Shown: piece by piece, positions 6,946 to 14,066 of the stretch
How positions within the stretch are numbered: position 1 is the stretch's first letter
Layout: the number at the start of each line of letters is the position of its first letter
Source: an uncultured Clostridia bacterium
Lineage (GTDB): Bacteria > Bacillota > Clostridia > Oscillospirales > Ruminococcaceae
DNA: 16,237 nt
Reading direction: 5' to 3'
Assembly: GCA_947385505.1 (NCBI GenBank)
Contig: CANDLP010000011.1
Coordinates: 1 to 16,237, forward strand
Made by a program: the position numbers and the translations under genes
Notes under the pieces: generated by a model
Database searches by the model: none
What the model was told of the DNA's origin: nothing
What the model saw: only the letters and a program-made list of their open reading frames with translations

Positions 6946-7983
6946 TCAGAAGGAAATCCACGGTTTAGGTATAAACAGTTCTTTAAAAAGATCAACTGCG
7001 TAATCATCGCTCATACCCGATATATAATCGGCGGCAGCCCTTTCGGTTCCGTTATTTTCGGCTATATTAAGATACAGCTTCGGCATTTCGCCGGGGCGCT
7101 TTGTGTAATATTCAAAAAGGCTTTCCACCACATGGCAGGCCTTTTCTTTTTCCGAAGTATTGGCTTTGGTGTAATATACCTGAGAAAACATAAATTCCCT
7201 TAATATATCGTGGGCTTTTTTGACCTCTTCACCGTACCCCACTTCGGGTTTTCCCGCGCTTACGGCTATAATATTGCTTACAAGAGCAGTTATGCGCTGT
7301 GTTTTTGTGTGACCCAGCACCTCTGTCGCTTCGTCCGGAAGCTCTTCTTCCCTTAACACGCCGCCCCTTATGGCGTCCTCAATATCGTGATTTATATATG
7401 CGATCTTGTCGGAAAGCCTTACTACCCGCCCTTCTAAAGTGGCGGCGGTCTTATTGGTGTGACAGAGTATGCCGTCCTTTACCTGTTCGGTCAGGTTAAG
7501 CCCTTTTCCTTCCCGCTCTATTGCCTCGCATACTCTTACGCTTTGTTCGTAGTGCCTAAAACCGCCGCAAAGCTCGTTCAAGGTTCTTTCCCCGTCGTGT
7601 CCGAACGGCGTATGCCCTATGTCGTGGCCTAAGGCTATGGCTTCGGTCAGATCTTCGTTTAAGCGCAGTGCTCTTGAAATGGTTCTGGCTATCTGCGCTA
7701 CTTCAAGAGTGTGGGTAAGGCGTGTGCGGTAATGGTCGGATTTGGGAATCAAAAAAACCTGAGTTTTATGCTTTAACCTTCGAAAAGCTCCGCAATGAAT
7801 AATTCGGTCCCGATCCCGCTGAAAGTCGGTTCGGATAGGACAGGGCGGTTCCTCCCTTCGGCGGCCGCTTGCGTTTATGCTTTGGAAAGCGTATGGGGAA
7901 AGCATCTGTGCTTCGTTTTTACAGGTCTGTTCTCTTGGGATAGCTTGTTGTGCGGATAGCATATTGTTTTCTATTGTTCTCAT
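6946..7983 (-). CDS. dgt: Deoxynucleoside triphosphate triphosphohydrolase (dGTPase family, HD domain)
   Basis: This 345-residue protein would cleave dNTPs to the deoxynucleoside and triphosphate. The conserved FQRDRDRIIHCGAFRRLKHK segment is at about 54-73. The metal-binding HD motif comprises H91 in RLTHTLEVAQ and H120-D121 in ALGHDIGHTPFGHDGE, with another aspartate in YINHDIEDAI. Length and the C-terminal KELFIPKPW match clostridial members, so it looks complete. The start is uncertain: ATG 7983 directly abuts AAAAGGAG (no spacing), while ATG 7962 is about 21 nt away, too far. In many Clostridia this gene sits before dnaG-rpoD; here it lies alone, convergent with the kinase gene. The upstream region is AT-rich with a TATAAT-like box near 8030 but no good -35. 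Confidence 0.9.
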   Translation of the reverse strand: MRTIENNMLSAQQAIPREQTCKNEAQMLSPYAFQSINASGRRREEPPCPIRTDFQRDRDRIIHCGAFRRLKHKTQVFLIPKSDHYRTRLTHTLEVAQIARTISRALRLNEDLTEAIALGHDIGHTPFGHDGERTLNELCGGFRHYEQSVRVCEAIEREGKGLNLTEQVKDGILCHTNKTAATLEGRVVRLSDKIAYINHDIEDAIRGGVLREEELPDEATEVLGHTKTQRITALVSNIIAVSAGKPEVGYGEEVKKAHDILREFMFSQVYYTKANTSEKEKACHVVESLFEYYTKRPGEMPKLYLNIAENNGTERAAADYISGMSDDYAVDLFKELFIPKPWISF

Positions 7984-8182
7984 CTCCTTTTTTATTCGAC
8001 GGAAACTGATATTTTCCCTTAATTATATATACATTTTTAATGAGGCGGTTTCCTTTATTTTTTTGAAAAAATATTGTTATTTTTTTATTTTCAGCAATTT
8101 GCACAATGGTTATATTTTTTCAAAGAATAATACAATGGACAAAAAAGGCGAATCCAACAACTTTGTGTGCGAAAAATAAGTA
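7984..8182. other. AT-rich gene-free leader region upstream of dgt
   Basis: This stretch is rich in A and T runs on both strands and holds no credible coding frame; the open frame on the + strand here lacks a ribosome binding site and is mostly AT-rich filler. It presumably carries the promoter of the dGTPase gene. On the - strand a TATATAAT run lies about 45-50 bp before the start, without a clear -35 box. The rest of the 379-bp gap up to 8362 is the hairpin element at 8183-8273 and about 90 bp with no recognisable signal. Confidence 0.5.
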
Positions 8183-8273
8183 ATACTAATAACCACCGCC
8201 TTCGGCGGTACTTCGGCTTCGCCGAAGTATTTGAATTGTGGATTTTATCCACAATTCAAATGGTTATTAGTAT
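8183..8273. repeat. 91-bp perfect four-way-junction (cloverleaf-like) palindromic element
   Basis: The outer 12-bp stem is ATACTAATAACC (8183-8194) paired with GGTTATTAGTAT (8262-8273). Inside are three hairpins with no linkers. Arm 1 is 8195-8209, ACCGCC/GGCGGT with a TTC loop. Arm 2 is 8210-8228, ACTTCGGC/GCCGAAGT with a TTC loop. Arm 3 is 8229-8261, ATTTGAATTGTGGA paired with its complement around TTTTA. Every base outside the three loops is paired without mismatch. The element sits between the stop of the diguanylate cyclase gene and the start of dgt. It is not a tRNA. A degenerate relative lies at 13855-13888. No coding capacity; mobile MITE or structured RNA are both possible. Confidence 0.9.
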
Positions 8274-8362
8274 AAGCCTTTATTTTTCGGTTTCAAAGGG
8301 TTGAATTCGTCCGACTTTTATTTTGTAACATTTAACCACAGCAGCCGTTAAGTCGAAAGTAC

Positions 8363-9739
8363 TCATGACTCCTGAATCTCTTTCACGGCATAACACGCCC
8401 GTCCGTTTTCTTTCGCCTTATACAGCATCGCATCGGTTTCTACCAGCAAATGTTTCATTTCCTGCGGGAAAACAAATTGATAAGCGCCAATGCTGCAGCT
8501 GACTTTTGCGTCAGGAATCGTTTGCGATATGCTTTCAAGAAATTGATCAAGCCGCCGCTCTATCTCCGATTTTGAAAGCGGCTGTTCAATAATAACCGCA
8601 AATTCATCTCCGCCGAGCCTGCCGACTTTACCTTCTTCGTCGACAACAGCCTGCAAGCTTTCCGCAATTGCTTTTAAAACCGTATCGCCCACAGAATGAC
8701 CTAACGTATCATTTATAGATTTAAAATAATCCGCGTCGACAAACAGAAACCATCCGGTTTGTCTATGCTCGGCATTTTTACCTTTCTGAGCCTTTTCACA
8801 ATGGCTGAGAAACATTCGGCGACCCATCACACCGGTCAGCGAGTCCATCTCCAAACGATATTCTATGTAAGACATATACCTATAAATTCCAAACAGCACG
8901 ATTACCGAAATAATATTCAGTGAAAGCGATGCAATCAGAAACTGAATCTGCAAAAGCAGCAAATCCGACGAAATGGCGTTTGATACGGTGACACCGTGCT
9001 GCTCCAGCATATAGGATTCCCTTTGGGAAAAATAATCCGCCGCAAATACCGCCATACAAAACAAAAATAATTCAAATACCAAAAAAAACAAGTTGATTTT
9101 CCGGGACACATATGGATTGTCTACAGCCTGATTTATGCCGCGTTTAAGATTTTGAACTGCGGCGCTTTTATAAAAAGCCCATATCAGTTCCACTATAACA
9201 ACGCAAATCACCATAAATAACACATCGTCCAAATCCAGCTGAAACGCCGAATAGTAATGATACCCAAGCTCAGGAAACAACAGCCCCATAGCCGTATAGA
9301 CAAGCAGCGAATGGAACTTGGGCGCAATCGCACAGATAACGCCGATCCAAATGCAATAATATTTATGCTTGCGGGCAAATGAAAAAGCCAATCCGACAAT
9401 AAAACCTAAAAGCATGCGTGTCACTACGCTGAGCAAAATACTTCCTAAGGGATCGCCGCTTAGAACCGGGGAAAACACCGCGTCCGTCCGCATAACATAG
9501 GAGGCGGAAGCCTTGTACATACTTGCGGCTCCGAAGACAAAGCCTATAAAAGCAGACTGGGCGGGACTGTAAAGAGATGCTGTAATAAGGATTGGCAAGT
9601 ATGCAATAGTAATAGAAATCGGCGGAATATGAATATACCCTAAAAAAGTAAAGGACATAAGAAGCTCGATCGAAATCAGAATCCCGAAAAAGTAACGGTC
9701 AAAACATGAATCTCCCCACATCTTCTTTAATTGTTTCAT
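8363..9739 (-). CDS. Membrane diguanylate cyclase with ECF S-component-like sensor domain
   Basis: This 458-residue membrane enzyme would make cyclic di-GMP from two GTP. Residues 1 to about 195 form six hydrophobic helices. The sequence around IPPISITIAYLPILITASLY and GFVFGAASMYKASAS, followed by FSPV, resembles ECF transporter S components (vitamin-binding membrane proteins). Two more helices (about 215-235 and 265-288) flank a short outside loop. The GGDEF domain follows, with DADYFKSINDTLGH and RLGGDEFAVI (GGDEF near 376-380) intact. The RxxD inhibitory site is missing, since D and G occupy those places. ATG 9739 is chosen because GAGGG lies 9 nt upstream; the in-frame TTG 9748 would abut it. 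Helix 1 lacks the AxxxA motif of true S components, so sensing rather than transport is inferred. Confidence 0.85.
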   Translation of the reverse strand: MKQLKKMWGDSCFDRYFFGILISIELLMSFTFLGYIHIPPISITIAYLPILITASLYSPAQSAFIGFVFGAASMYKASASYVMRTDAVFSPVLSGDPLGSILLSVVTRMLLGFIVGLAFSFARKHKYYCIWIGVICAIAPKFHSLLVYTAMGLLFPELGYHYYSAFQLDLDDVLFMVICVVIVELIWAFYKSAAVQNLKRGINQAVDNPYVSRKINLFFLVFELFLFCMAVFAADYFSQRESYMLEQHGVTVSNAISSDLLLLQIQFLIASLSLNIISVIVLFGIYRYMSYIEYRLEMDSLTGVMGRRMFLSHCEKAQKGKNAEHRQTGWFLFVDADYFKSINDTLGHSVGDTVLKAIAESLQAVVDEEGKVGRLGGDEFAVIIEQPLSKSEIERRLDQFLESISQTIPDAKVSCSIGAYQFVFPQEMKHLLVETDAMLYKAKENGRACYAVKEIQES

Positions 9740-9789
9740 AAAATTCAACCCTCGCCTGTAATGTTTGTACTTTTTCTTATAACCAAATT

Positions 9790-9818
9790 ATTATAGTCTA
9801 TTTACAGGTAAAAGTCAA
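9790..9818 (-). promoter_or_regulatory. Sigma-A-type promoter of the diguanylate cyclase gene with palindromic spacer
   Basis: On the - strand, -35 TTGACT (9813-9818), a 17-bp spacer and -10 TATAAT (9790-9795) form a near-consensus promoter about 50 bp before the start codon. The spacer contains TTTACCTGTAAA (9801-9812), a perfect TTTAC/GTAAA inverted repeat around two bases. A protein bound there would block RNA polymerase, so a repressor operator is likely. Confidence 0.75.
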
Positions 9819-9986
9819 TGATATAATAAATTTTTAGTATAGCTTTTTTAAAAGATATAGTTTACTTTTTATTCCGATTCCGATAAACCATCATTTCTTT
9901 ACATTCATAATATACAGAAACCCGCCAAAAGAACCGCACATAATTTGTCGTCCATAAAACTTTTTCATTATATCTATAAAATAATC

Positions 9987-12014
9987 TCACTGACGCACGC
10001 TGACTATTTTGTAATACGACCTTGCGGTAATCAGATACACAATAATATAAAATGCCGCAAATACCAGAAAGCTAACCGCCGTACAGCCTAAAAACAGCAG
10101 AGTGTTTGTCATTCCCATACCCTCAAGCAGTGACCGCAATATGGGAAAGGCCGCTGTCATGTGTATGCCCGCCATAATAAGCGGCAGAAAGAACACGGTC
10201 AGCACTTGGGAATGAATTGAAGCTCTTACTTCGTTTTTGCTGAGTCCCACATTCTGCATTATTTCAAAACGCTTTTTATCGTCGTAGCCCTCCGAAATCT
10301 GCTTATAGTAAATTATAAGCACCGCCGCCATAATAAAAAGCGCGCCCAGAAACAAGCCTAAGAAAAACAGTCCGCCATACAGGTCAAGAAAGTTGTATTT
10401 ACCTTCCGCGCGGCTTACCAGCATAACAAAGCTGCCGGTTTTCTCGGTTAATTCCGGAATAAGCAATTTGTACTGTCTGTCCTCATCAGCAGAAAAGTTA
10501 ATATTTATTATTTTGTCTCCGCGGCGGCCCTCATCCGATATTCCGAAATAATCGTTGTATTTGCCGCTGAGATCATTCATTGCGTCGGTGCCGCTTAGTA
10601 TTATAACAGCTTTTTCGGCTATTACATTGTTATCGCCGTTGCTCAGATAAGGGTAATCAAGTTTTTCCTTTACCTTAAACTCAATACCGAAAAGATCAAC
10701 GCTTTGCGCGTTAAAATTCCGGTCGTCTTTGCGGTAGGGCGCGGCGGCTATTTCGCCTTTTTCAAGAACAAGACTTTTGCCAAAAGCTTTATTGTAATCC
10801 GCGGCGGTTACAAAAGAAAGAACATACGGAGAGGAGATTCCTTCAAAAAACGTTTTGCCGTCATCAAAATAACCCACCAGTTCCATAACGTCAAAAATAT
10901 CGGCTTTTGCAATTTCCTTTTCGTATTCCTGAATTATATCCGTTACCTCGTCAAACTGCCTGAGCTTTTCCTCGCTGTCCCCGCCCATATAAGCCCGCCT
11001 TACCTCCAACGATAAATCATAGGGAAAGCTTTCTTTTAAGATGTCCTCCATTCCCGCCATTAGACAGGATGTGGATGAGATCATAACCAGTACCATGGTA
11101 GAAAGGATACATATATTTGAAAGTCCCACCGCGTTTTGTTTCATTCGGTAGATCAGTCCCGACACTGAAATAAAGTGTTTGGTTTTATAATAATAGCGCT
11201 TGTTTTTTCTGAGAGCTTTAAGAAGGAACACGCTTCCCGCCGTAAACAGCATATAAGTGCCCCCGATAACCAGAAATACCGCTAAAAAGAACATAGCAAA
11301 GGCGCTGGCAATATCTTTTGTTGTCACCGAAATATAATAGCCGAGTCCGAGGCAGATAAGTCCGAGAAAAGTCATCAGCCAGCGGGTCTTCGGTTCTTTC
11401 TCTCCTACGGAGTCTCCTTTTAAAAGTTCAATTGGATTTGAAAAACAAATTTGTCTTAAGGAATTAAGGAATATGAAAAAGAATATCGCTCCGAAAAAGA
11501 TCAGCGAGACGAGGAGAGACTCTGCCGAAATGTAGAAGCCCAATGTTACCTCAACATTAAGCAGCTTGGATATTATCAGATACATAAGCTTATCCAGCAG
11601 TATCCCGCCCAGCAGCCCCATAACAAGACTTACTGCCGCCGTATAGAATATTTCGAGAAATACCACAACGGAAATATGTCTTTTTTCCATGCCTAAAATG
11701 TTGAAAAGCCCGAATTCCTTTTTACGCCGCTTTATGAGAAAGCTGTTGGTATAAAAAAGGAATATTACCGAAAAGATTCCCACCGTTATGCTTCCTATGT
11801 TCATAAACATGGTTATAAAGCTTGCTCCACGCATGGCCTCTATTCCGGGGTTTCCCGAAAGGGAAAGAATTATATAGAACATCGCTATGGTAATGATGCA
11901 GGTCAGCATAAAGGGAATGTATGTTTTCGAGTTTTTCTTTATGTTTTCGGCGGCAAGCTTAAAATAAAAGCCTTTGCTTAGCTTTTTAACCTTTTTTTCG
12001 TTTTTATTGCTCAT
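9987..12014 (-). CDS. bceB: FtsX-like ABC transporter permease, BceB-like (antimicrobial peptide detoxification)
   Basis: This 675-residue membrane protein is the usual BceB length. It has ten likely helices: four in the N-terminal part, further pairs up to about residue 325, one helix before and the rest after a large extracellular domain of roughly 200 residues (MEDILKESFPYDL to RAEGKYNFLDLYG). That domain between helices 7 and 8 defines the family and binds lipid II cycle-targeting peptides in characterised relatives. FNILGMEKRHI and QNVGLSKNEVRAS are the FtsX-type coupling segments. ATG 12014 has GGAGG 8 nt upstream and overlaps the end of the ATPase gene by 11 nt. The GTG at 12023 lies within that ribosome binding site and is not the start. 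Substrate cannot be told from sequence. Confidence 0.9.
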   Translation of the reverse strand: MSNKNEKKVKKLSKGFYFKLAAENIKKNSKTYIPFMLTCIITIAMFYIILSLSGNPGIEAMRGASFITMFMNIGSITVGIFSVIFLFYTNSFLIKRRKKEFGLFNILGMEKRHISVVVFLEIFYTAAVSLVMGLLGGILLDKLMYLIISKLLNVEVTLGFYISAESLLVSLIFFGAIFFFIFLNSLRQICFSNPIELLKGDSVGEKEPKTRWLMTFLGLICLGLGYYISVTTKDIASAFAMFFLAVFLVIGGTYMLFTAGSVFLLKALRKNKRYYYKTKHFISVSGLIYRMKQNAVGLSNICILSTMVLVMISSTSCLMAGMEDILKESFPYDLSLEVRRAYMGGDSEEKLRQFDEVTDIIQEYEKEIAKADIFDVMELVGYFDDGKTFFEGISSPYVLSFVTAADYNKAFGKSLVLEKGEIAAAPYRKDDRNFNAQSVDLFGIEFKVKEKLDYPYLSNGDNNVIAEKAVIILSGTDAMNDLSGKYNDYFGISDEGRRGDKIININFSADEDRQYKLLIPELTEKTGSFVMLVSRAEGKYNFLDLYGGLFFLGLFLGALFIMAAVLIIYYKQISEGYDDKKRFEIMQNVGLSKNEVRASIHSQVLTVFFLPLIMAGIHMTAAFPILRSLLEGMGMTNTLLFLGCTAVSFLVFAAFYIIVYLITARSYYKIVSVRQ

Positions 12015-12774
12015 GACTTTCACCTCCCGTCGCTATCACCGTTAAAGTGTCGGAAATTTTCTGATACATTTCCTCATTGGCGCAGCCGCCCCGATATATC
12101 TGATGAAATACCCGGCCGTCTTTTATGAAGAGTACTCTTCCCGCATGGCTGGCGGCTTTTATGGAGTGGGTGACCATTAAAACGGTTTGTCCGTCTTTAT
12201 TAAGATCGGAAAAGATATTCAGAAGCCCGTCCGTGGAGCGGGAGTCCAAAGCTCCCGTGGGTTCGTCCGCCAATATTATTTTCGGATTTGTGATTATAGC
12301 TCTTGCAACGGCCGCTCTTTGCTTTTGTCCTCCCGACACCTCATAGGGATATTTTTGGAGCAGCTCCGTTATTTCAAGGCGCCTTGCTATCGGTTTCAGT
12401 CTTTCATTCATTTCATAAAAGCTTTTGCCGCTCAGCACCAGCGGCAGAAAGATATTGTCCTGTATGGTAAAGGTGTCGAGAAGGTTGAAATCCTGAAATA
12501 CAAAACCCAAATTATCTCTTCGGAAGGCGGAAAGCTCCTTTTCCTTTATATCGGTTACGTTTTTCCCATCCAACAGCACTTGTCCCCCGGTAGGCTTATC
12601 CAAAGCGGCAAGTATATTGAGAAGGGTAGTTTTACCCGAACCGGATTCGCCCATTATAGCCACATACTCCCCCCGTTCAACCGAGAACGAAACATCGGTC
12701 AGAGCTTGCACTTGGCTTCCTCCGAACAGGGAGAGATAGGTTTTTCTCAAACTTTTCGTTTCCAATATTGCCAT
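12004..12774 (-). CDS. bceA: ABC transporter ATPase, BceA-like
   Basis: This 256-residue cytoplasmic ATPase energises the downstream permease. Walker A GESGSGKTT is at about 42-50, the Q-loop FVFQDFNLLD near 91-100, the signature VSGGQKQR near 146-153, Walker B IILADEPTGALD near 166-177 and the switch histidine in MVTHS near 200-204. The C-terminal GRVFHQIYRG is typical of the BceA subgroup of the MacB-like family. GAAAGGAA precedes ATG 12774 by about 8 nt. The gene heads a two-gene operon with the permease, controlled by the promoter at 12883-12911. Together with the BceRS-like pair at 5110-6794 it makes a complete peptide sensing and resistance module. Confidence 0.93.
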   Translation of the reverse strand: MAILETKSLRKTYLSLFGGSQVQALTDVSFSVERGEYVAIMGESGSGKTTLLNILAALDKPTGGQVLLDGKNVTDIKEKELSAFRRDNLGFVFQDFNLLDTFTIQDNIFLPLVLSGKSFYEMNERLKPIARRLEITELLQKYPYEVSGGQKQRAAVARAIITNPKIILADEPTGALDSRSTDGLLNIFSDLNKDGQTVLMVTHSIKAASHAGRVLFIKDGRVFHQIYRGGCANEEMYQKISDTLTVIATGGESHEQ

Positions 12775-12882
12775 TTTTTATGTTCCTTTCTTTTATAATA
12801 TTATTTCTGTTCTTTCATCTGAGAATATATCTACGTCAAAATTTTGCGGAGCATTTTCCCATCGTTGGATTTTCTTGTGTTT

Positions 12883-12911
12883 ATTATAGCATAATCGGGT
12901 TTCCGTGAAAA
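12883..12911 (-). promoter_or_regulatory. Promoter of the bceAB operon
   Basis: On the - strand a perfect -10 TATAAT (12883-12888) is preceded after 17 bp by TTTTCA (12906-12911), a weak -35. This predicts a start site near 12876 and a leader of about 100 nt. A poor -35 with a perfect -10 suits an activator-dependent promoter. Confidence 0.65.
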
Positions 12912-12942
12912 TCCTTTTTTGTGACAAAAGGAACGGCGGGGG

Positions 12943-12956
12943 TGACAGTTTTGTAA
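12943..12956. promoter_or_regulatory. Possible BceR-type operator upstream of bceAB
   Basis: TGACAGTTTTGTAA is an inverted repeat (TGACA, N4, TGTAA) with one mismatch, centred about 40 bp upstream of the -35 box of bceA. A further GTGACA lies at 12921-12926. Position and form fit an OmpR-type activator site; the assignment to the BceR-like regulator is inference. Confidence 0.4.
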
Positions 12957-13035
12957 TACTGTTAACCAATTAAAATCCGTTTTACTGAATTTGAACCGAT
13001 TAACGGTATCGTTGGAAAATATATCTAATACTAAT

Positions 13036-13191
13036 AACCTGTCTTCACAAGATTTATGCGTGGATTTTCGAGCAAATTTTGTCGAAGACAAGGAAAAAAT
13101 CAGCAGTCGGGCTGTCGCCCGTCAAGGATTTTTGACGCAGTATTGCAAAATTTGCCGAAAAGACGCGTGCAATATCTTGTGAAGACAGGTT
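13036..13191. repeat. Dispersed long imperfect palindrome, copy 3 (best preserved termini)
   Basis: Perfect 18-bp terminal inverted repeats, AACCTGTCTTCACAAGAT and its complement, bound a 156-bp element. The left end is preceded by ATACTAAT, giving ATACTAATAACC, the same 12 bases that start the four-way-junction element at 8183. The right flank has only a worn version. The inner arms GCAAATTTTGTC and GCAAAATTTGCCGAAAAGA are shared with copies 1 and 2, and the loop contains GGGCTGTCGCCCG. No transposase. It lies 260 bp upstream of bceA on its divergent side, in a 518-bp gap that otherwise holds the bceA promoter and a terminator. Confidence 0.88.
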
Positions 13192-13204
13192 CTAAGATAA
13201 TCGG

Positions 13205-13239
13205 ATATAAAAAATACGCCCTCATTATGAGAGCGTATT
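13205..13239 (-). terminator. Rho-independent terminator of the MerR-like regulator gene
   Basis: AATACGC (13213-13219) pairs with GCGTATT (13233-13239), and CTCA pairs with TGAG inside, around TTA. On the - strand the stem is followed by TTTTTTATAT. It lies about 55 bp after the stop of the regulator gene at 13293. Confidence 0.8.
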
Positions 13240-13292
13240 AACAACCCGACTTTCAGGCTGTGCTGTTGTTGCCAAAAAGATTCTTAATGCGG

Positions 13293-13733
13293 TCACTCGC
13301 TGTAATATCTGTTGATCAAGTCCGCCACAACATCCTCGACACCGCTTAAAATAACACGAATATTTTTCCCGTTCTTCTCATATTTGAATGTCAAATCTGC
13401 CGTATTATAATCGTTATTTATGGCGCTGCAAAAAAACTGTGAGACCGCCTCGGCTTCGTTTTCATCAGCATATAGGTCAAGAATGGTGCAGATCTTGTTG
13501 TTCTTTTTTCTGTCATCAGCGATAAAATCAAATATAACAGCATTGCTTTTGGCTTTAACAGCGGGTTTAATCGTAGGATTGCTCAGCATATCAGCAAATT
13601 CTTCCGCAGAAAACAGCCAGACTCCATCCGTTTTTTCACCGCTTATCAGCCCTGATCTTAGATAGTTTCTGATTGTGCGGGTGGAAAGACCTGTCATTGC
13701 CGCAACTTGATTTACGGTATATTTTTGTTCCAT
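13293..13733 (-). CDS. MerR/excisionase-type helix-turn-helix regulator with unknown C-terminal domain
   Basis: This is a 146-residue protein. Residues 5-50 (YTVNQVAAMTGLSTRTIRNY, then LRSGLISGEKTDGVWLFSAEEF) form a MerR/HTH_17-type winged helix in which the wing reads GVWLF. The remaining 85 residues (from about AKSNAVIFDFIADDRKKNN) match no family I recognise; they are mixed alpha/beta with many charged residues and could bind a ligand or dimerise. ATG 13733 has AAGGAG 7 nt upstream. The frame is open up to 13811, but that part overlaps the promoter. The gene is monocistronic, with its own promoter (13783-13811) and terminator (13205-13239). No obvious target gene is adjacent. Confidence 0.8.
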   Translation of the reverse strand: MEQKYTVNQVAAMTGLSTRTIRNYLRSGLISGEKTDGVWLFSAEEFADMLSNPTIKPAVKAKSNAVIFDFIADDRKKNNKICTILDLYADENEAEAVSQFFCSAINNDYNTADLTFKYEKNGKNIRVILSGVEDVVADLINRYYSE

Positions 13734-13782
13734 TAAAAAACTCCTTATGATTTTATTAGGATAAGCGCTTAACCTTGTATTT

Positions 13783-13811
13783 AGTATATCATAAGAAAAT
13801 TGGGATTTCAA
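13783..13811 (-). promoter_or_regulatory. Promoter of the MerR-like regulator gene
   Basis: On the - strand, -35 TTGAAA (13806-13811) and -10 TATACT (13783-13788) are separated by exactly 17 bp, about 50 bp before ATG 13733. AAGCGCTT (13763-13770), an 8-bp palindrome, lies in the leader and could be an operator. Confidence 0.7.
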
Positions 13812-13854
13812 TTTGAAATTTTATGAGTTTTTCAATTGCATAATTTATTCTGAT

Positions 13855-13957
13855 ACTTCGGCTTCGCCGGAGTACCGCCGCAGGAGGAAGTTATTTAAGT
13901 TCAATACAATAACTGAGGGAGCTTTGCTCTCTCACCATGCCGCTTTAGCGTCATGGT
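13855..13957. repeat. Run of five adjacent hairpins, degenerate relative of the 8183 element
   Basis: Five hairpins follow each other with no spacer bases. The first is 13855-13873 (ACTTCGGC/GCCGGAGT) and the second 13874-13888 (ACCGCC with a worn partner). The third is 13889-13914 (AGTTATT/AATAACT), the fourth 13915-13933 (GAGGGAGC/GCTCTCTC, one G-T pair) and the fifth 13934-13957 (ACCATG..CGC/GCG..CATGGT). The first two match arms 2 and 1 of the four-way-junction element at 8183-8273 read from the other strand. The gap between the two regulator genes, 13734-14612, contains this, the terminator-like repeat at 14016 and the decayed gene. Confidence 0.7.
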
Positions 13958-14015
13958 ATTTAAAAAATAGTTAATCTGTTTTTTAAAATGGTTGTTGGTA
14001 TTAAATCCCTCCAAA

Positions 14016-14066
14016 AACACAAAAAGCTGCAACCGCTTACATTGCGTGATCACAGCTTTTCGTGTT
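14016..14066. terminator. Terminator-like inverted repeat at the end of the decayed gene
   Basis: AACAC plus AAAAGCTG (14016-14029) pair with CAGCTTTT plus GTGTT (14053-14066), with one mismatch between the blocks, 13 bp in all. A 23-nt loop contains the final stop of the pseudogene (14037-14039). On the - strand the stem ends in CAGCTTTTTGTGTTTTT, consistent with a Rho-independent terminator; it could work in both directions. Confidence 0.6.

Noticed and set aside
8183..8273. tRNA-like or riboswitch interpretation of the cloverleaf element
   Set aside because: Arm lengths, absence of linkers and variable loop, and absence of T-loop and CCA-type features do not fit a tRNA; the arms match no riboswitch that I know.
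8274..8362. Terminator after the diguanylate cyclase gene
   Set aside because: Only a weak TTAAC/GTTAA pairing without a GC-rich stem or T run directly after it was found.
12187..12798. Open frame of 203 codons on the + strand within bceA
   Set aside because: Antisense shadow of an ATPase with all motifs intact on the - strand.
12831..13091. Open frame on the - strand upstream of bceA
   Set aside because: Its N-terminal peptide is encoded by the palindromic repeat and it runs across the bceA promoter region; no ribosome binding site of its own.
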